DNA of 64,000 nt from CBDCVD01 sp965224015 (GCA_965224015.1 OZ245032.1:1612001-1676000), one strand, 5' to 3'; positions 43,226 to 53,107 are shown, numbered from the stretch's first letter. Translations and numbers: made by a program. The notes: generated from the letters alone by a model not told the origin.

Positions 43226-43449
43226 GATCCAACCTTGAACGAAACATATCGAACTGACCGGTCTTAAAAGGTTCTCTTGGTTTCATATCCCTCTCCAAAT
43301 CACTTGCTTGGCCAGTGAATCACAGAAAAGGACGTTACGCAAATTGCAAGGAAACAAACCACAGGCGTGCAAAATCTTGCAATATCGAAGGCCCGGAAAA
43401 GCCTGATAATCAAACAATATCAACGCAATAGAAATTCTTCACAAACGAC
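43226..43449 (+). repeat. Family F, 224-bp repeat, copy 3
   Basis: Same ends and length as the other two copies. It stops 70 bp before the 3' end of the SDR gene. Confidence 0.75.
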
Positions 43450-43519
43450 TCCATCGCCGGACATCCCTGGGCCACAGGGAAGCTTGATCACAATCAAACA
43501 CGGTTCATTTGCCACGGCG

Positions 43520-44263
43520 CTATACGTGTTGTCCGCCGTTGACGTGCACCTCGGCGCCGGTAACATAGGAACTGGCATTTGAACACAGATAATAGATCGT
43601 ATCGGCGACCTCTTCGGTGCGCCCGAGACGGCGCAAGGGTAGGGTCTTGACGATTTTTTCCGTGCCTGGCGAAATGATCGCCGTGTCGATTTCGCCGGGA
43701 GCAATGGCATTTACGCGAACCCCAAGAGGGCCAAAGTCAGCGGCCATTTCTCGGGTCAGCGACGCCAGTGCGGCTTTTGAACTCGCATAAGCTGTGCCCG
43801 CAAACGGATGCACGCGCATGCCGGCAATGGATGTGACATTGACCACCGCACCTTGCCCCGCTTGCAGCTCATCAATAAGCCCGCGCGCCAACATGATGGG
43901 GGCGAAAAAATTGACCTGGAAAACCTGCCGCCACAAGGGCATCGGCGTGGTCAGGGAGTCCAGCCTTTGGTTGTCGGTGTCCTTGGGAGAAATGGCGGCG
44001 TTATTGACAAGCGCGTGCAGGCTACCGCCTTCATCGGCGAGTCGCTGTTTGATTTCCCCTACCGCAAGCCCCAGATTGTCCGGATCTGACAGATCGACCT
44101 GGATGTGGTCCTCAGGCCCCGCATCCCATGGACATTTGTCTGAAAACGCATGCCGCGAACATGTGAACACACGCCAGTTCTCCTGCGAAAAACGCTTGAC
44201 CGTTGCGTGTCCAATTCCCCGACTGGCGCCGGTTAAAACAAGAGTCTTACGCGTGTTTTCCAT
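43520..44263 (-). CDS. SDR-family oxidoreductase
   Basis: 247 residues, classical short-chain dehydrogenase. The nucleotide motif is TGASRGIG (11-18), NNAA is at 87-90, and the catalytic S145, Y159 and K163 (YASSK) are present. It ends in YVTGAEVHVNGGQHV. It resembles 3-oxoacyl-ACP reductase-like enzymes, but the substrate is not evident. It is divergent from the cupin gene and single. Confidence 0.85.
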   Translation of the reverse strand: MENTRKTLVLTGASRGIGHATVKRFSQENWRVFTCSRHAFSDKCPWDAGPEDHIQVDLSDPDNLGLAVGEIKQRLADEGGSLHALVNNAAISPKDTDNQRLDSLTTPMPLWRQVFQVNFFAPIMLARGLIDELQAGQGAVVNVTSIAGMRVHPFAGTAYASSKAALASLTREMAADFGPLGVRVNAIAPGEIDTAIISPGTEKIVKTLPLRRLGRTEEVADTIYYLCSNASSYVTGAEVHVNGGQHV

Positions 44264-44449
44264 GCCTTGTGCTCCAAATCAATTGTTGCTATCAGGTAAG
44301 AAACTCAGCCTGTCGCTGAGGTTTAGGAGGATGAGTCGAACTTTTGCGATTTCCGGGCTACGTTGAAAGTTACAAGCGATTATACCCGCCTGAGTGCATT
44401 TTGACAGCCCACCCTGCCAACAACAACTAACCGCGAAGGATATCCTCAA

Positions 44450-44734
44450 ATGGTTTCTGCAACCCCAACGGTGCAAATCGACAACGAGCGGGTTAAGGTC
44501 ACAAGATGGGACTTTGCGCCCGGGGCAGAGACTGGCGAGCACGTCCACGCCATGGACTATATTGTCGTGCCCGCAACGACCGGCGCGTTAACGATTGTCG
44601 ATGCCCAGGGGCAATCGACGGTTGTTTCGCTGGAAGCCGGGGTTTCGTATTCCCGCAAGGCCGGCGTACATCACAACGTCATCAACAGCAATGACAACCC
44701 GTTCACGTTTATCGAAATCGAGTTGAAAGACTGA
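44450..44734 (+). CDS. Small cupin-domain protein
   Basis: 94 residues, one cupin barrel: PGAETGEHVHAMDYIVVPAT (motif 1 with H, H, and D in place of the usual Glu) and GVSYSRKAGVHHNVINSN (motif 2 with His). It may bind a metal. It sits 1 bp ahead of upp and is probably co-transcribed with it. The role is unknown. Confidence 0.8.
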   Translation: MVSATPTVQIDNERVKVTRWDFAPGAETGEHVHAMDYIVVPATTGALTIVDAQGQSTVVSLEAGVSYSRKAGVHHNVINSNDNPFTFIEIELKD

Positions 44735-44735
44735 C

Positions 44736-45392
44736 ATGAGCAAGCCATCAAAAAAGTCAGCGACAATCCCCCCGACGGTCATTGATCATCCGCTGATACA
44801 GCATAAGCTGACCTTAATGCGCGACAAAGGCGCATCGACGGCCACGTTTCGACAATTGTTGGGAGAAATTTCCCACCTGTTGTGCTACGAGGTGACCCGT
44901 GATCTTCCTTTGACAACCAAACGTATCGAGACTCCGCTGACGGCAATGGACGCGCCGGTCCTCGATGGAAAGAAACTGGTTTTTGCGTCGATTCTGCGCG
45001 CGGGCAACGGGTTGCTTGAGGGGATGCTGGATCTAGTTCCCTCGGCGCGCGTATCTCACATTGGTCTTTATCGTGATCACAAGACCCTTGAGGCGGTGCA
45101 GTATTATTTCAAAGCGCCCGAGGACATTGGTGAGCGATTGGTGATCGTTGTCGATCCGATGTTGGCGACTGCCAATTCCGTCATCGCCGCGATTGATCTG
45201 TTAAAGCGTCGCGGTGCCAGGCGCATTCGCTTTCTGTGCTTGCTTGCTGCGCCCGAGGGTATCGACAACCTTGCCAAGGCGCACCCTGATATTCCTGTTT
45301 TTACTGCCGCTGTCGATACCAGGCTTAACGAAAACGGTTATATTGTCCCCGGTCTTGGTGATGCGGGAGACCGCATGTATGGAACGGTATAG
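44736..45392 (+). CDS. upp: Uracil phosphoribosyltransferase
   Basis: 218 residues. The PRPP loop is DPMLATANS (140-148; most relatives have GGS), the oligomerising segment is ILRAGNGLLEGMLDLVP, and the uracil-binding C-terminus is NGYIVPGLGDAGDRMYGT. It makes UMP from uracil and PRPP in the cytoplasm (salvage). Coupled to the cupin gene. Confidence 0.92.
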   Translation: MSKPSKKSATIPPTVIDHPLIQHKLTLMRDKGASTATFRQLLGEISHLLCYEVTRDLPLTTKRIETPLTAMDAPVLDGKKLVFASILRAGNGLLEGMLDLVPSARVSHIGLYRDHKTLEAVQYYFKAPEDIGERLVIVVDPMLATANSVIAAIDLLKRRGARRIRFLCLLAAPEGIDNLAKAHPDIPVFTAAVDTRLNENGYIVPGLGDAGDRMYGTV

Positions 45393-45511
45393 CGTCTCCT
45401 TTTCCGACCGATTGAATTTTTAACAATTTGTTTACTGAATACTTAAAAGTTATCTTTTTGTTTTTACTGTAGCGATGGACAAACGATTGAACCACTCGTT
45501 TGTTGTTGCCT

Positions 45512-46048
45512 ATGGTTAAATATGCCGCCGCTATTATTTTTGTTGTGTTTGTCGCAGTTGTCAGTGTGCGATCTCTTGAAGGCGTGGCCTACAAGTGGGA
45601 GGTAGTCGCGCGCCAGAACGCGAACCCAGCACATGTTCGAGAGCCGCGAGAGAAGAATGAAAAGTACCAACCGCCACCTGGCAGTGTGGTTTTGCGGGCC
45701 GACCGCAGCGGGCATCATTTAACCAGAGCCCGAATCAATGGCATTTATATGGATGTTATGGTTGACACGGGAGCGACCTTTGTATCACTTCCCTACGAAG
45801 AGGCCCGCCGCCTTGGTATTGCCCTGCCCAAGTCGGCGTTTAAATACCCCTTTCGCACAGCAAACGGCGTCACGTATTCAGCGATGGTGCAACTCAACAG
45901 CGTGCAGGTTGGATCCATCGTGGTTCGCAACGTTCGCGCCTCGGTTTCACAACCCGGGGAAATGTTCGTTGTTCTCCTCGGCATGTCTTTTCTCAACCGC
46001 CTGAATAGCTTTCGTATCAGCAATGGTCAGCTGATTATGCAGCAATGA
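45512..46048 (+). CDS. Retropepsin-like aspartic protease, membrane-anchored
   Basis: 178 residues from ATG 45512. An N-terminal membrane anchor (residues ~3-22) is followed by a linker and one retropepsin fold: MVDTGATFVSLP with the catalytic Asp, and FVVLLGMSFLNRLNSF near the end, typical of the clan AA (TIGR02281-like) proteins of Alphaproteobacteria. It works as a dimer in the periplasm; the target is unknown. Confidence 0.83.
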   Translation: MVKYAAAIIFVVFVAVVSVRSLEGVAYKWEVVARQNANPAHVREPREKNEKYQPPPGSVVLRADRSGHHLTRARINGIYMDVMVDTGATFVSLPYEEARRLGIALPKSAFKYPFRTANGVTYSAMVQLNSVQVGSIVVRNVRASVSQPGEMFVVLLGMSFLNRLNSFRISNGQLIMQQ

Positions 46049-46057
46049 ACCCGCATA

Positions 46058-46102
46058 GCTGGGAGGGAGAGCGGGCTGCCGGTCGGCAATAGACGTTTCC
46101 AG
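46058..46102 (-). repeat. Family D fragment
   Basis: GCTGGGAGGGAGAGCGGGC followed by GCAATAGACGTTTCC; it abuts the nnr stop codon. Confidence 0.5.
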
Positions 46103-47662
46103 TTAATCCGACGCAGGGCCGAGCAAACCGCGAAGCGCCATGTGCAGGCTGGAATCGAGGTCCTCAGCGATCATTCCGGCACCAGCCTGAGAAGCCGCTG
46201 CCCCGTGCAGCCACACCCCCGCGCAGGCCGCCTCAAACGCTGGCATCGACTGGGTCAGCAGGCCCAAAATGATTCCCGCCAGCACATCTCCCGAACCCGC
46301 CGTGGCCAACCATGGCGGGGCGTTGCTGTTGATGGCCGCACGCCCTGCGGGCTCGGCTATCACCGTATCCGCGCCTTTGCGTACCACGATGGCGCCCAAG
46401 CGTTCTGCAGCTGCGCGGGCCTGCTCAAGTTTGCCGGTGTTTGTGTTTTCGGCAATGTCAGGATAAAGGCGCGCAAACTCCCCTGCATGGGGTGTTATGA
46501 CAACCGGTCCCGATGAGGCCTTGACCGCGGCCGCAAGGGGCTCAGCCTCGCCGCCAAAGGACGTCAGCGCGTCCGCATCAAGAACCACCGCTTTTCCCCT
46601 ATCCAAAGCAATTTGCACGCAGGTCCTGGTCGCCGCACCCAGCCCCATTGCGGGGCCCAATAGAATGGCGTTGCGGCGCGGGTCAGCGAGCGCGGCCCCC
46701 AGCATGTCGGGGCCATCGACGCGCTCAAGCATAACAGCGGTCAGGTGCGCGGCATTCACCTGCAAGGCTTGGCCAGAGGAGAGTAGAGTCACCAGGCCCG
46801 CGCCCACCCGCAAGGCCGCGCGCGCCGCTAACCGCGCCGCACCCGTGGCCGCCATCGGGCCACTCATGACCAGCCCATGACCGCGCCGATATTTGTGGTC
46901 GTTAAGGTCTCGCTGAGGAAATGCAGGCTGCCAGAGGTCTCGGGTGTTTGCAAAGGTGTCGACCGCAATATCCGCAAGCACGCCAGCGCCAATGCCAATA
47001 TCGCACACCATGACCTCGCCGCAATGGACACGCCCGGGCAAGAGCAAATGCCCTGGTTTTTTACAAAAAAATGTCACGGTGCGGGCGGCCTTGAACGCGC
47101 GCCCCAACACCCGGCCGCTGGCACCGCAAATGCCGCTGGGTAGGTCCACCGCAACAACGGGCACGCCAGAGCTGTTGATCCGATCAACCAGATCGGCAAG
47201 TGCACCTGCGATGGGCTTCGAGAGCCCGGCGCCAAAGATGGCGTCAACCAAGACCCCTGGCCTGGTCACTGTAACTGTCTCGAAGGTCTCGATTGGATCA
47301 CCCCATTGACGCGCTGCCAAAGCGGCGTCTCCAGAGAGCTTTGTACGAGACCCCAAAAGATGAACCCTAACCCGGTAACCTTGCTGGCGCAGCCAGTGCG
47401 CGGCGATGAAACCATCACCACCGTTATTGCCCGGTCCACACATAACGATCACCTCTGGAGTATGGTCAGGACTTGCGGCCGCCTCCAGCTCCAGCACCTT
47501 AACAGCGGCCTTGGCAACCCCTCGTCCCGCCGCCTGCATCAGGTCAAAACCGGACGTGCCGCCTTCTATTGTTAGGGCGTCAGCGCGGGCCATCTGCTCT
47601 GGTGTTAAAAGATGGTGAGAGATTTGCTTTGGGGAGTCGTCCATATCGTGTCTGCTGTTCAT
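46103..47662 (-). CDS. nnr: Bifunctional NAD(P)H-hydrate epimerase / ADP-dependent dehydratase
   Basis: About 519 residues from ATG 47662; TTG 47680 is an alternative. The N-terminal YjeF_N epimerase has CGPGNNGGDGF and VDLPSG. The C-terminal ribokinase-like dehydratase has VVITPHAGEFARL and the ATP/ADP loop LATAGSGDVLAG. It repairs damaged NADHX/NADPHX. It lies downstream of the ABC transporter genes on the same strand but is separated from them by a B repeat. Confidence 0.9.
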   Translation of the reverse strand: MNSRHDMDDSPKQISHHLLTPEQMARADALTIEGGTSGFDLMQAAGRGVAKAAVKVLELEAAASPDHTPEVIVMCGPGNNGGDGFIAAHWLRQQGYRVRVHLLGSRTKLSGDAALAARQWGDPIETFETVTVTRPGVLVDAIFGAGLSKPIAGALADLVDRINSSGVPVVAVDLPSGICGASGRVLGRAFKAARTVTFFCKKPGHLLLPGRVHCGEVMVCDIGIGAGVLADIAVDTFANTRDLWQPAFPQRDLNDHKYRRGHGLVMSGPMAATGAARLAARAALRVGAGLVTLLSSGQALQVNAAHLTAVMLERVDGPDMLGAALADPRRNAILLGPAMGLGAATRTCVQIALDRGKAVVLDADALTSFGGEAEPLAAAVKASSGPVVITPHAGEFARLYPDIAENTNTGKLEQARAAAERLGAIVVRKGADTVIAEPAGRAAINSNAPPWLATAGSGDVLAGIILGLLTQSMPAFEAACAGVWLHGAAASQAGAGMIAEDLDSSLHMALRGLLGPASD

Positions 47663-47691
47663 TGGATTTCGCTTTCGCAATTTCCCTATGC

Positions 47692-47753
47692 TATAGCAAA
47701 ATGGGTTTAGTTGGAATCATGAGCATTGAGCATTGTTTTTGCATTTTGCTATA
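47692..47753. repeat. Family B module 1 alone, copy g
   Basis: A TATAGCAAAATGGG...GCATTTTGCTATA hairpin without the second module. It lies between the nnr start and the permease 3' end. Confidence 0.7.
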
Positions 47754-47782
47754 GAGCGTGCCGGCGCCTGGGTGCCGCCGGA

Positions 47783-48643
47783 TCAAAAGTCCCGGGCGCG
47801 TTCACTGTCATGCCATTTGCGCATCAAAAAATAGGAAAGCGCGCTGGTTAGCGCAAAAAGCACAATCCCGGTTACACAGACAAGAACAATGGCCGCGTAC
47901 ATGCGCGGAATATTGAGCCGATAGCTCGCCTCAAGTATGCGAAACGCAAGCCCCGAGTGCGCGCCTCCCGTGCCAGCAACAAACTCCGCTACAATAGCGC
48001 CAATCAGCGCCAGACCACTTGCCACCTTCAGCCCCGCAAGAAAGTAAGGCAACGCCGAGGGCAACTGCAAGTACCACAGGACTTGCCAGCGGTTGGCTTC
48101 ATAGAGCTGCATCAGATCACGCAGATTGTGGTCGCTTGAGCGCAGGCCCTGGATGGTGTTCGACAGGATCGGAAAAAACGCCACAATCCACGCACAAATC
48201 AGCAGCCCGGTGAACGTATTATCGACATAAATGAAAATAAGTGGCGCAATCGCGATAACCGGCGTGACCTGCAGGATGATCGCATAAGGAAAAAACGCCA
48301 TCTCAATCCATTTCGATTGCGCAAACAGAATCGCCAACCCCACGCCCCCAATGATCGCCAGGCCAAGGGCGCCCAAAGCAATGGACAAGGTGGTGCCAAG
48401 AGAGGCCATCAATAAGGGCCCGTCCGCCCAAAGCGCCCGCAACACAACCCCTGGACGGGGTAAAATATAGGACGGGATCTCATTGAAAACGCAAATCGCC
48501 TCCCACGCACCGATACTGGCGAGAACAACCAGTATTGGCGGCACCCAACGGACAAGGCGCTCGCGTCTGGTGCGTTGTATTTGGTGTTCCCGGGTCATAT
48601 CCCAAGCCCCATGGGATGGTGGGTCGGGCGCTAGCGGGCTCAC
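47783..48643 (-). CDS. ABC transporter permease (SsuC/ThiX type)
   Basis: 286 residues from GTG 48643, whose TGA-overlap with the ATPase gene (GTGA) suggests coupling; ATG 48598 is an alternative. Six spans and the loop LMQLYEANRWQVLWYLQLPS (BPD_transp_1). It forms the channel for the binding protein encoded at 49516. Confidence 0.85.
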   Translation of the reverse strand: MSPLAPDPPSHGAWDMTREHQIQRTRRERLVRWVPPILVVLASIGAWEAICVFNEIPSYILPRPGVVLRALWADGPLLMASLGTTLSIALGALGLAIIGGVGLAILFAQSKWIEMAFFPYAIILQVTPVIAIAPLIFIYVDNTFTGLLICAWIVAFFPILSNTIQGLRSSDHNLRDLMQLYEANRWQVLWYLQLPSALPYFLAGLKVASGLALIGAIVAEFVAGTGGAHSGLAFRILEASYRLNIPRMYAAIVLVCVTGIVLFALTSALSYFLMRKWHDSERARDF

Positions 48644-49458
48644 AAGGCACCGACGGGACTTATGCTGTTATTGTCCTGGCCCTGCATGGCTTCGTGCATT
48701 ACCGCCGAGGCCTTGCGGCATGTCTCGAGATAAGCCGGCGAGGTTCGGTAATCGGCATTGCGCGGCGCTTTGTTATCAACCGTCAAGGTATGGACAACTC
48801 GTCCGGGACGCGCCCTCATGATGGCTATCCTTTCCGACAAATAGGCGCTTTCAAAAATGGAATGGGTGACAAAGATCACCGTCCAATTAAGACGGGCCCA
48901 CAGATCCAGAAGATCGTCATTGAGGCGAAAACGGGTCATCTCGTCAAGGGCCGCGAATGGCTCATCAAGCAGAAGAAGCGGCGGCCGGGTGACCAGCGCC
49001 CGGGCAATGGCGACGCGCATCTTCATGCCGCCCGACAGCTCCCGCGGATAGTGGGAAGCAAAATCGCTCAAACCCACCATTTCGAGGGCTTCCTCAACAC
49101 GCCGACGCAGGTTGCGCTCGGGTACCCGCTTTAAGCGCAACGGCAGGGCCACATTGGCAAAGACCCGTGCCCACTGCATGAGCGTTGCCTCCTGAAACAC
49201 AAACCCAATATCAATGTCCGGGCGTCCGCGCGCATCAACAGGCGTATTGGGCCACAGAACCTGCCCCCGGGTGGGAAGGCTAAGACCGGCAATCAGGCGC
49301 AACACCGTTGTTTTGCCGCATCCCGATGGCCCCAACAGGCTCACAAACGCGCCCGCCTTGATCGTTAACGCCATATCATCGAGCGCCACAATGCCATTGG
49401 CAAAGGTCTTCGTAACGTCGCTCAGGCAAACAAGTGTGTCTTGCTCATCCAACACCAT
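48640..49458 (-). CDS. ABC transporter ATP-binding protein (SsuB/TauB/ThiZ type)
   Basis: About 272 residues from ATG 49458. Walker A GPSGCGKTT, Q-loop FVFQEATLMQWA, signature LSGGMKMRVA, Walker B LLLLDEPFAALDE, and VTHSIFES switch. It energises the adjacent permease. Confidence 0.86.
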   Translation of the reverse strand: MVLDEQDTLVCLSDVTKTFANGIVALDDMALTIKAGAFVSLLGPSGCGKTTVLRLIAGLSLPTRGQVLWPNTPVDARGRPDIDIGFVFQEATLMQWARVFANVALPLRLKRVPERNLRRRVEEALEMVGLSDFASHYPRELSGGMKMRVAIARALVTRPPLLLLDEPFAALDEMTRFRLNDDLLDLWARLNWTVIFVTHSIFESAYLSERIAIMRARPGRVVHTLTVDNKAPRNADYRTSPAYLETCRKASAVMHEAMQGQDNNSISPVGAL

Positions 49459-49515
49459 CGCCGTTCCACGCCCCACGCCCCACGCTAGCACGACACCGCC
49501 AATGCAATCCGGCCC

Positions 49516-50544
49516 CTATTGCGCCAAAAGCCGCTTCTTGATGTCGAGTCCGACACCCTTGTTTACAAAGCGCAAATCATAGGATTTTTGATAGTCGAGA
49601 TCTTTTTCAACCAACCCCGCCTTCACCATCTTATCAAAAAACCCTTTGATCCGCGCCTCGGTCATGGCGCCGATCCCAAGGCGCAGGGCATCACCAGAAT
49701 CGACAATGCCGTATTTTTTCATCTGGGCAACAGAAAAATCGATCATCTCCCGAGTCATTTCCGGGTTGTGTTTGCGGATCAGCGCATCGGCCTTTGCGCG
49801 CTCGCCATAAAGATAGTTTGTCCATCCGATGATCGACCCCTCAACAAAACAGCGCGTGGCTTCAGGTTTTTGGGCAACCGTGTCGCGCATGGCGACTATC
49901 ATCGTGGAATAGGTATCAAAACCATGGTCGGCCAGCAAAAAGGCATTGGGTTCAAATCCGCCCTGCTGCCTGATCGCGTAAGGCTCGGACGTGATATAGC
50001 CCTGCTGGCCGGACTTTTTGTTTGCCAGAAAAGGCGCGGAATTGAAAGTATAGGGCTTGCGCTGTTCGTCTCTAAATCCAACGCTGAGCATCCACTGAAA
50101 ATAAGACTGGAGCCCCATGTTGCTGATATAAAGGGTCTCAATGGTTTTCAGGTCTTCCCATGTGTCCAGCCCCTGGTCCGGATGAGTCATGAGAATTTGC
50201 GGCTCTTTTTGAAACAGGCCCGCCAGGGTCACCGTGGGAACACCCGCCTGGGCTGATGCAAATGAGGCCAGCAAATTGCCCCCCATGTAGTAGTCGATCT
50301 TGCCGGCCACCAACAAGGCCCGGTTGTTCACCCCAGGGCCGCCGGGGACAATCTCAACGTCAAGACCGCAAGCCTCATAGGTGCCATCGGCGACAGCCTG
50401 ATAAAAGCCGCCGTGCTCTGCCTGGGCGACCCAGTTTGCGCCGAATTTGACCCGTTGCTCGGCGCTGGTGGCCGGCGTAATCACACAAACGCCGGCAATA
50501 CCGGCGAGACCGGCAATACCGGCAAAAAATGTCGTGTTCATCAT
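49516..50544 (-). CDS. ABC transporter substrate-binding protein (NMT1/THI5-like)
   Basis: About 342 residues from ATG 50544 with CAGGGA upstream. The signal peptide is cleaved near TSAEQ. The domain of ThiY/SsuA-type binders has FGANWVAQAEHGGFYQAVAD, GLDVEIVPGGPGVNN, and KIDYYMGGNLLASFASAQAG. Ligands of this family include thiamine precursors, taurine, sulfonates and pyrimidines. No TPP riboswitch is seen upstream, so the ligand is open. Three-gene operon with the ATPase and permease. Confidence 0.83.
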   Translation of the reverse strand: MMNTTFFAGIAGLAGIAGVCVITPATSAEQRVKFGANWVAQAEHGGFYQAVADGTYEACGLDVEIVPGGPGVNNRALLVAGKIDYYMGGNLLASFASAQAGVPTVTLAGLFQKEPQILMTHPDQGLDTWEDLKTIETLYISNMGLQSYFQWMLSVGFRDEQRKPYTFNSAPFLANKKSGQQGYITSEPYAIRQQGGFEPNAFLLADHGFDTYSTMIVAMRDTVAQKPEATRCFVEGSIIGWTNYLYGERAKADALIRKHNPEMTREMIDFSVAQMKKYGIVDSGDALRLGIGAMTEARIKGFFDKMVKAGLVEKDLDYQKSYDLRFVNKGVGLDIKKRLLAQ

Positions 50545-50695
50545 ATTTAGAGTCCCTGCAGTGAAACGCAATAGTGTTGATCATCGCCCTATGGGAACCG
50601 CGTATTCCGTCGTGGTTCGCGGCGCGTACATATCAAATCTGCAGCATCCCGTCCAATAAAACCGCCTCCCCCTGAGAGAGGAAATATTTGCTAAT

Positions 50696-52951
50696 TCAGC
50701 CCCATTGATTGACGAACGTGTTGGAGCGGGTAAAGCCGTGCGGTGCCAGGCGCCCCGCATGAGCACGCTCGCCGCACCAGTCGCGCAGCTCCTTGGCATC
50801 ACGGGTGAATGTCCGCCCCGATGCATCCTGCCAGGTTAATCCGGCGTCAAGGTCAAAGACCTTTACATCGCTAAGCCCGCCGTCCTTGTAGCGCTGCAAA
50901 CGCACACCCTTGCCGCGGCTCATCTGCGGCAATTGGCTGCGAGAAAACAACAAAAGCTTGCGGTTCTCTCCGATCACCGCCACCGTATCGCCGTGGGCGG
51001 GGACGATCACCTTGGCCTCGTCGGGAGTCTTGACGTTCAGAATTTGCTTACCCTTTTTTGTCGTCGCGATAAGATCGCTTTCGCGCACGATAAACCCGTT
51101 GCCCTGGTGCGAGGCTACCAGTAATTCGCGATCCGGATCGTGAACAAAAAGCGCGATCAGGTCCTGACCATCAAGGTCGCACATAAGCGATACCGGTTCC
51201 CCGTGGCCGCGGCCACCTGGCAAGCGATCGGCGCTCAACGTATAGGCCTTGCCTCCGGTGGAGAAAACCAACAGTTTATCCGTGGTCATGGCCTGAACAG
51301 CGCCGAGCAGCCGGTCACCAGACTTGAACGCGACGTTTTGCAACTCTGACTGATGCCCTTTTAGGGCCCGAATCCAACCCTTTTGCGACAGCACAATGGT
51401 AACGGGCTCTTTCTCGATCATCGCCTGTTGGATGTCCTCAAGGTCGTGATCCGTCGCCTCGGCAAACCCGGTGCGCCGCTTGCCTTCAGCCGTATTGCCG
51501 CCGAAGGCCTTTTTGACTTCCCTGATCTGATCGGTGATGGCGCTCCATTGCGCCTTGTCGGATTTCAACAGGGTTTGCAGCGACTTGCGCTCGCTCTCAA
51601 GGGCCTTGTGCGCGTGGCGGATTTCCATCTCCTCAAGTTTGCGCAAGCGCCTGAGGCGCATGTTCAGTATCGCCTCCGCCTGAACGTCCACGAGTTTGAA
51701 CCGCGCCATCAGGACGCTCTTGGGCTCATCTTCCTCACGAATAATGCGGATCACTTCGTCCAGATTCAAATAAGCGATCAGATAACCGCCAAGAACCAGC
51801 AGACGATGATCAATATGATCAAGGCGGTGCTGGCTGCGTCGCACGAGAACGTGCTTACGGTGCTCCAGCCATTGCCACAGCAACTCCCGCAGGGACAGAA
51901 CCCCCGGAATGCGTCCGTTCGACAGAACATTCATGTTAAGCGGTATGCGGGTCTCCAGATCGCTCACCTTAAACAGGGCGCTCATCAATAGCTCCGGATC
52001 CACAGTGCGTGACTTGGGCACAAGAACCAGGCGCACATCGTCGGCGGACTCATCGCGAATATCGTCAAGAAGCGGCAATTTGCGTGCCTGCATCAAATCG
52101 GCGATTTTCTCGATAAGTCGTGATTTTTGCACCTGATAGGGGATTTCGCTCACGACAATCTGATACTGACCACGGCTAAGCTCCTCGCGTTGCCAGCGCG
52201 CCCGGACGCGAAATCCTCCCCGGCCGCTTTTGTACGCCTCAACAATACTCGCCCGGTCATCCACGATCACGCCGCCGGTTGGAAAATCAGGACCAGGGAT
52301 AAAGTCGACAAGTTTGGCGATCGTCGCCTTGGGCGCCTTGATCAGATGCAGGGCCGCATCACAAAGTTCACTCACATTGTGCGGAGGGATGCTTGTTGCC
52401 ATTCCAACCGCAATACCCGTGGCCCCGTTGGCCAGCAGGTTGGGGAAATTCGCCGGCAGAACCACCGGCTCTTCGTCCTCCTCGTCATAGGTGTCGCGAA
52501 AATCAACGGCGTTCTCGTTAAGGCCCTGCAAAAGGTGTCGGGCCACCTCGGTCATACGCGCTTCCGTGTAGCGCATGGCGGCGGCGTTATCGCCGTCGAT
52601 ATTGCCGAAATTGCCTTGCCCGTCCACAAGGGGGTAGCGCTGGGAGAAGTCCTGCGCCAGGCGCACCAGGGCGTCATAAACCGACTGATCCCCGTGGGGG
52701 TGGTATTTGCCGATGACATCGCCGACTACACGGGCGCATTTTTTGAAGCCCCTGTCGGGGTCCAAACGCAGCTGTTCCATAGCATACAAAAGCCGCCGAT
52801 GGACCGGCTTCAGACCATCACGGGCATCCGGCAGCGCGCGGTGCATAATTGTCGACAGCGCGTAGGACAAGTACCGCTCCTCCAGCGCCTGGCGCAGCGG
52901 AACCGATGTAACATCGCCTGGAATTTCGTGATTATCTATGGGTTTTCCCAT
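50696..52951 (-). CDS. parC: DNA topoisomerase IV subunit A
   Basis: 751 residues. The N-terminal breakage/reunion domain has LSYALSTIMHRALPDARDGL, KYHPHGDQSVYDALVRLAQD and the catalytic tyrosine Y128 (AMRYTEARMT). Short C-terminal blades (LSADRLPGGRGHGEP) are fewer than in GyrA, as expected for ParC. The positions equivalent to E. coli S80/E84 read Q89 and D93. It decatenates daughter chromosomes. It stands alone and is read away from repeats on the right. Confidence 0.93.
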   Translation of the reverse strand: MGKPIDNHEIPGDVTSVPLRQALEERYLSYALSTIMHRALPDARDGLKPVHRRLLYAMEQLRLDPDRGFKKCARVVGDVIGKYHPHGDQSVYDALVRLAQDFSQRYPLVDGQGNFGNIDGDNAAAMRYTEARMTEVARHLLQGLNENAVDFRDTYDEEDEEPVVLPANFPNLLANGATGIAVGMATSIPPHNVSELCDAALHLIKAPKATIAKLVDFIPGPDFPTGGVIVDDRASIVEAYKSGRGGFRVRARWQREELSRGQYQIVVSEIPYQVQKSRLIEKIADLMQARKLPLLDDIRDESADDVRLVLVPKSRTVDPELLMSALFKVSDLETRIPLNMNVLSNGRIPGVLSLRELLWQWLEHRKHVLVRRSQHRLDHIDHRLLVLGGYLIAYLNLDEVIRIIREEDEPKSVLMARFKLVDVQAEAILNMRLRRLRKLEEMEIRHAHKALESERKSLQTLLKSDKAQWSAITDQIREVKKAFGGNTAEGKRRTGFAEATDHDLEDIQQAMIEKEPVTIVLSQKGWIRALKGHQSELQNVAFKSGDRLLGAVQAMTTDKLLVFSTGGKAYTLSADRLPGGRGHGEPVSLMCDLDGQDLIALFVHDPDRELLVASHQGNGFIVRESDLIATTKKGKQILNVKTPDEAKVIVPAHGDTVAVIGENRKLLLFSRSQLPQMSRGKGVRLQRYKDGGLSDVKVFDLDAGLTWQDASGRTFTRDAKELRDWCGERAHAGRLAPHGFTRSNTFVNQWG

Positions 52952-53003
52952 GTGCGTGCTCCTGATTTGCTTATTTTTTATAGGCGAATCTTACGCGCAT
53001 ATT

Positions 53004-53106
53004 ATACCAGCGGTATGGGCTTTATGTACACGCCGACTGGTGTACTGCCGTGATAACATACTTGCTTGACGCTAAGCCATGAGTCATTGTTAAGGACCCT
53101 TGGTAT
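53004..53106 (+). repeat. Family C, 103-bp element, copy 5
   Basis: Complete and separate from any F or IS5 sequence. It lies upstream of parC and ends 2 bp before an E-type end. Confidence 0.85.
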
Positions 53107-53107
53107 T

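Noticed and set aside
50660..50695. CTGAGA motif near the thiamine-precursor-like transporter as a TPP riboswitch
   Set aside because: It is on the opposite strand to the transporter genes and lacks the second conserved core of a TPP riboswitch.
51383..51991. 202-residue plus-strand frame inside parC
   Set aside because: A shadow of parC; composition follows the complement of its codons.
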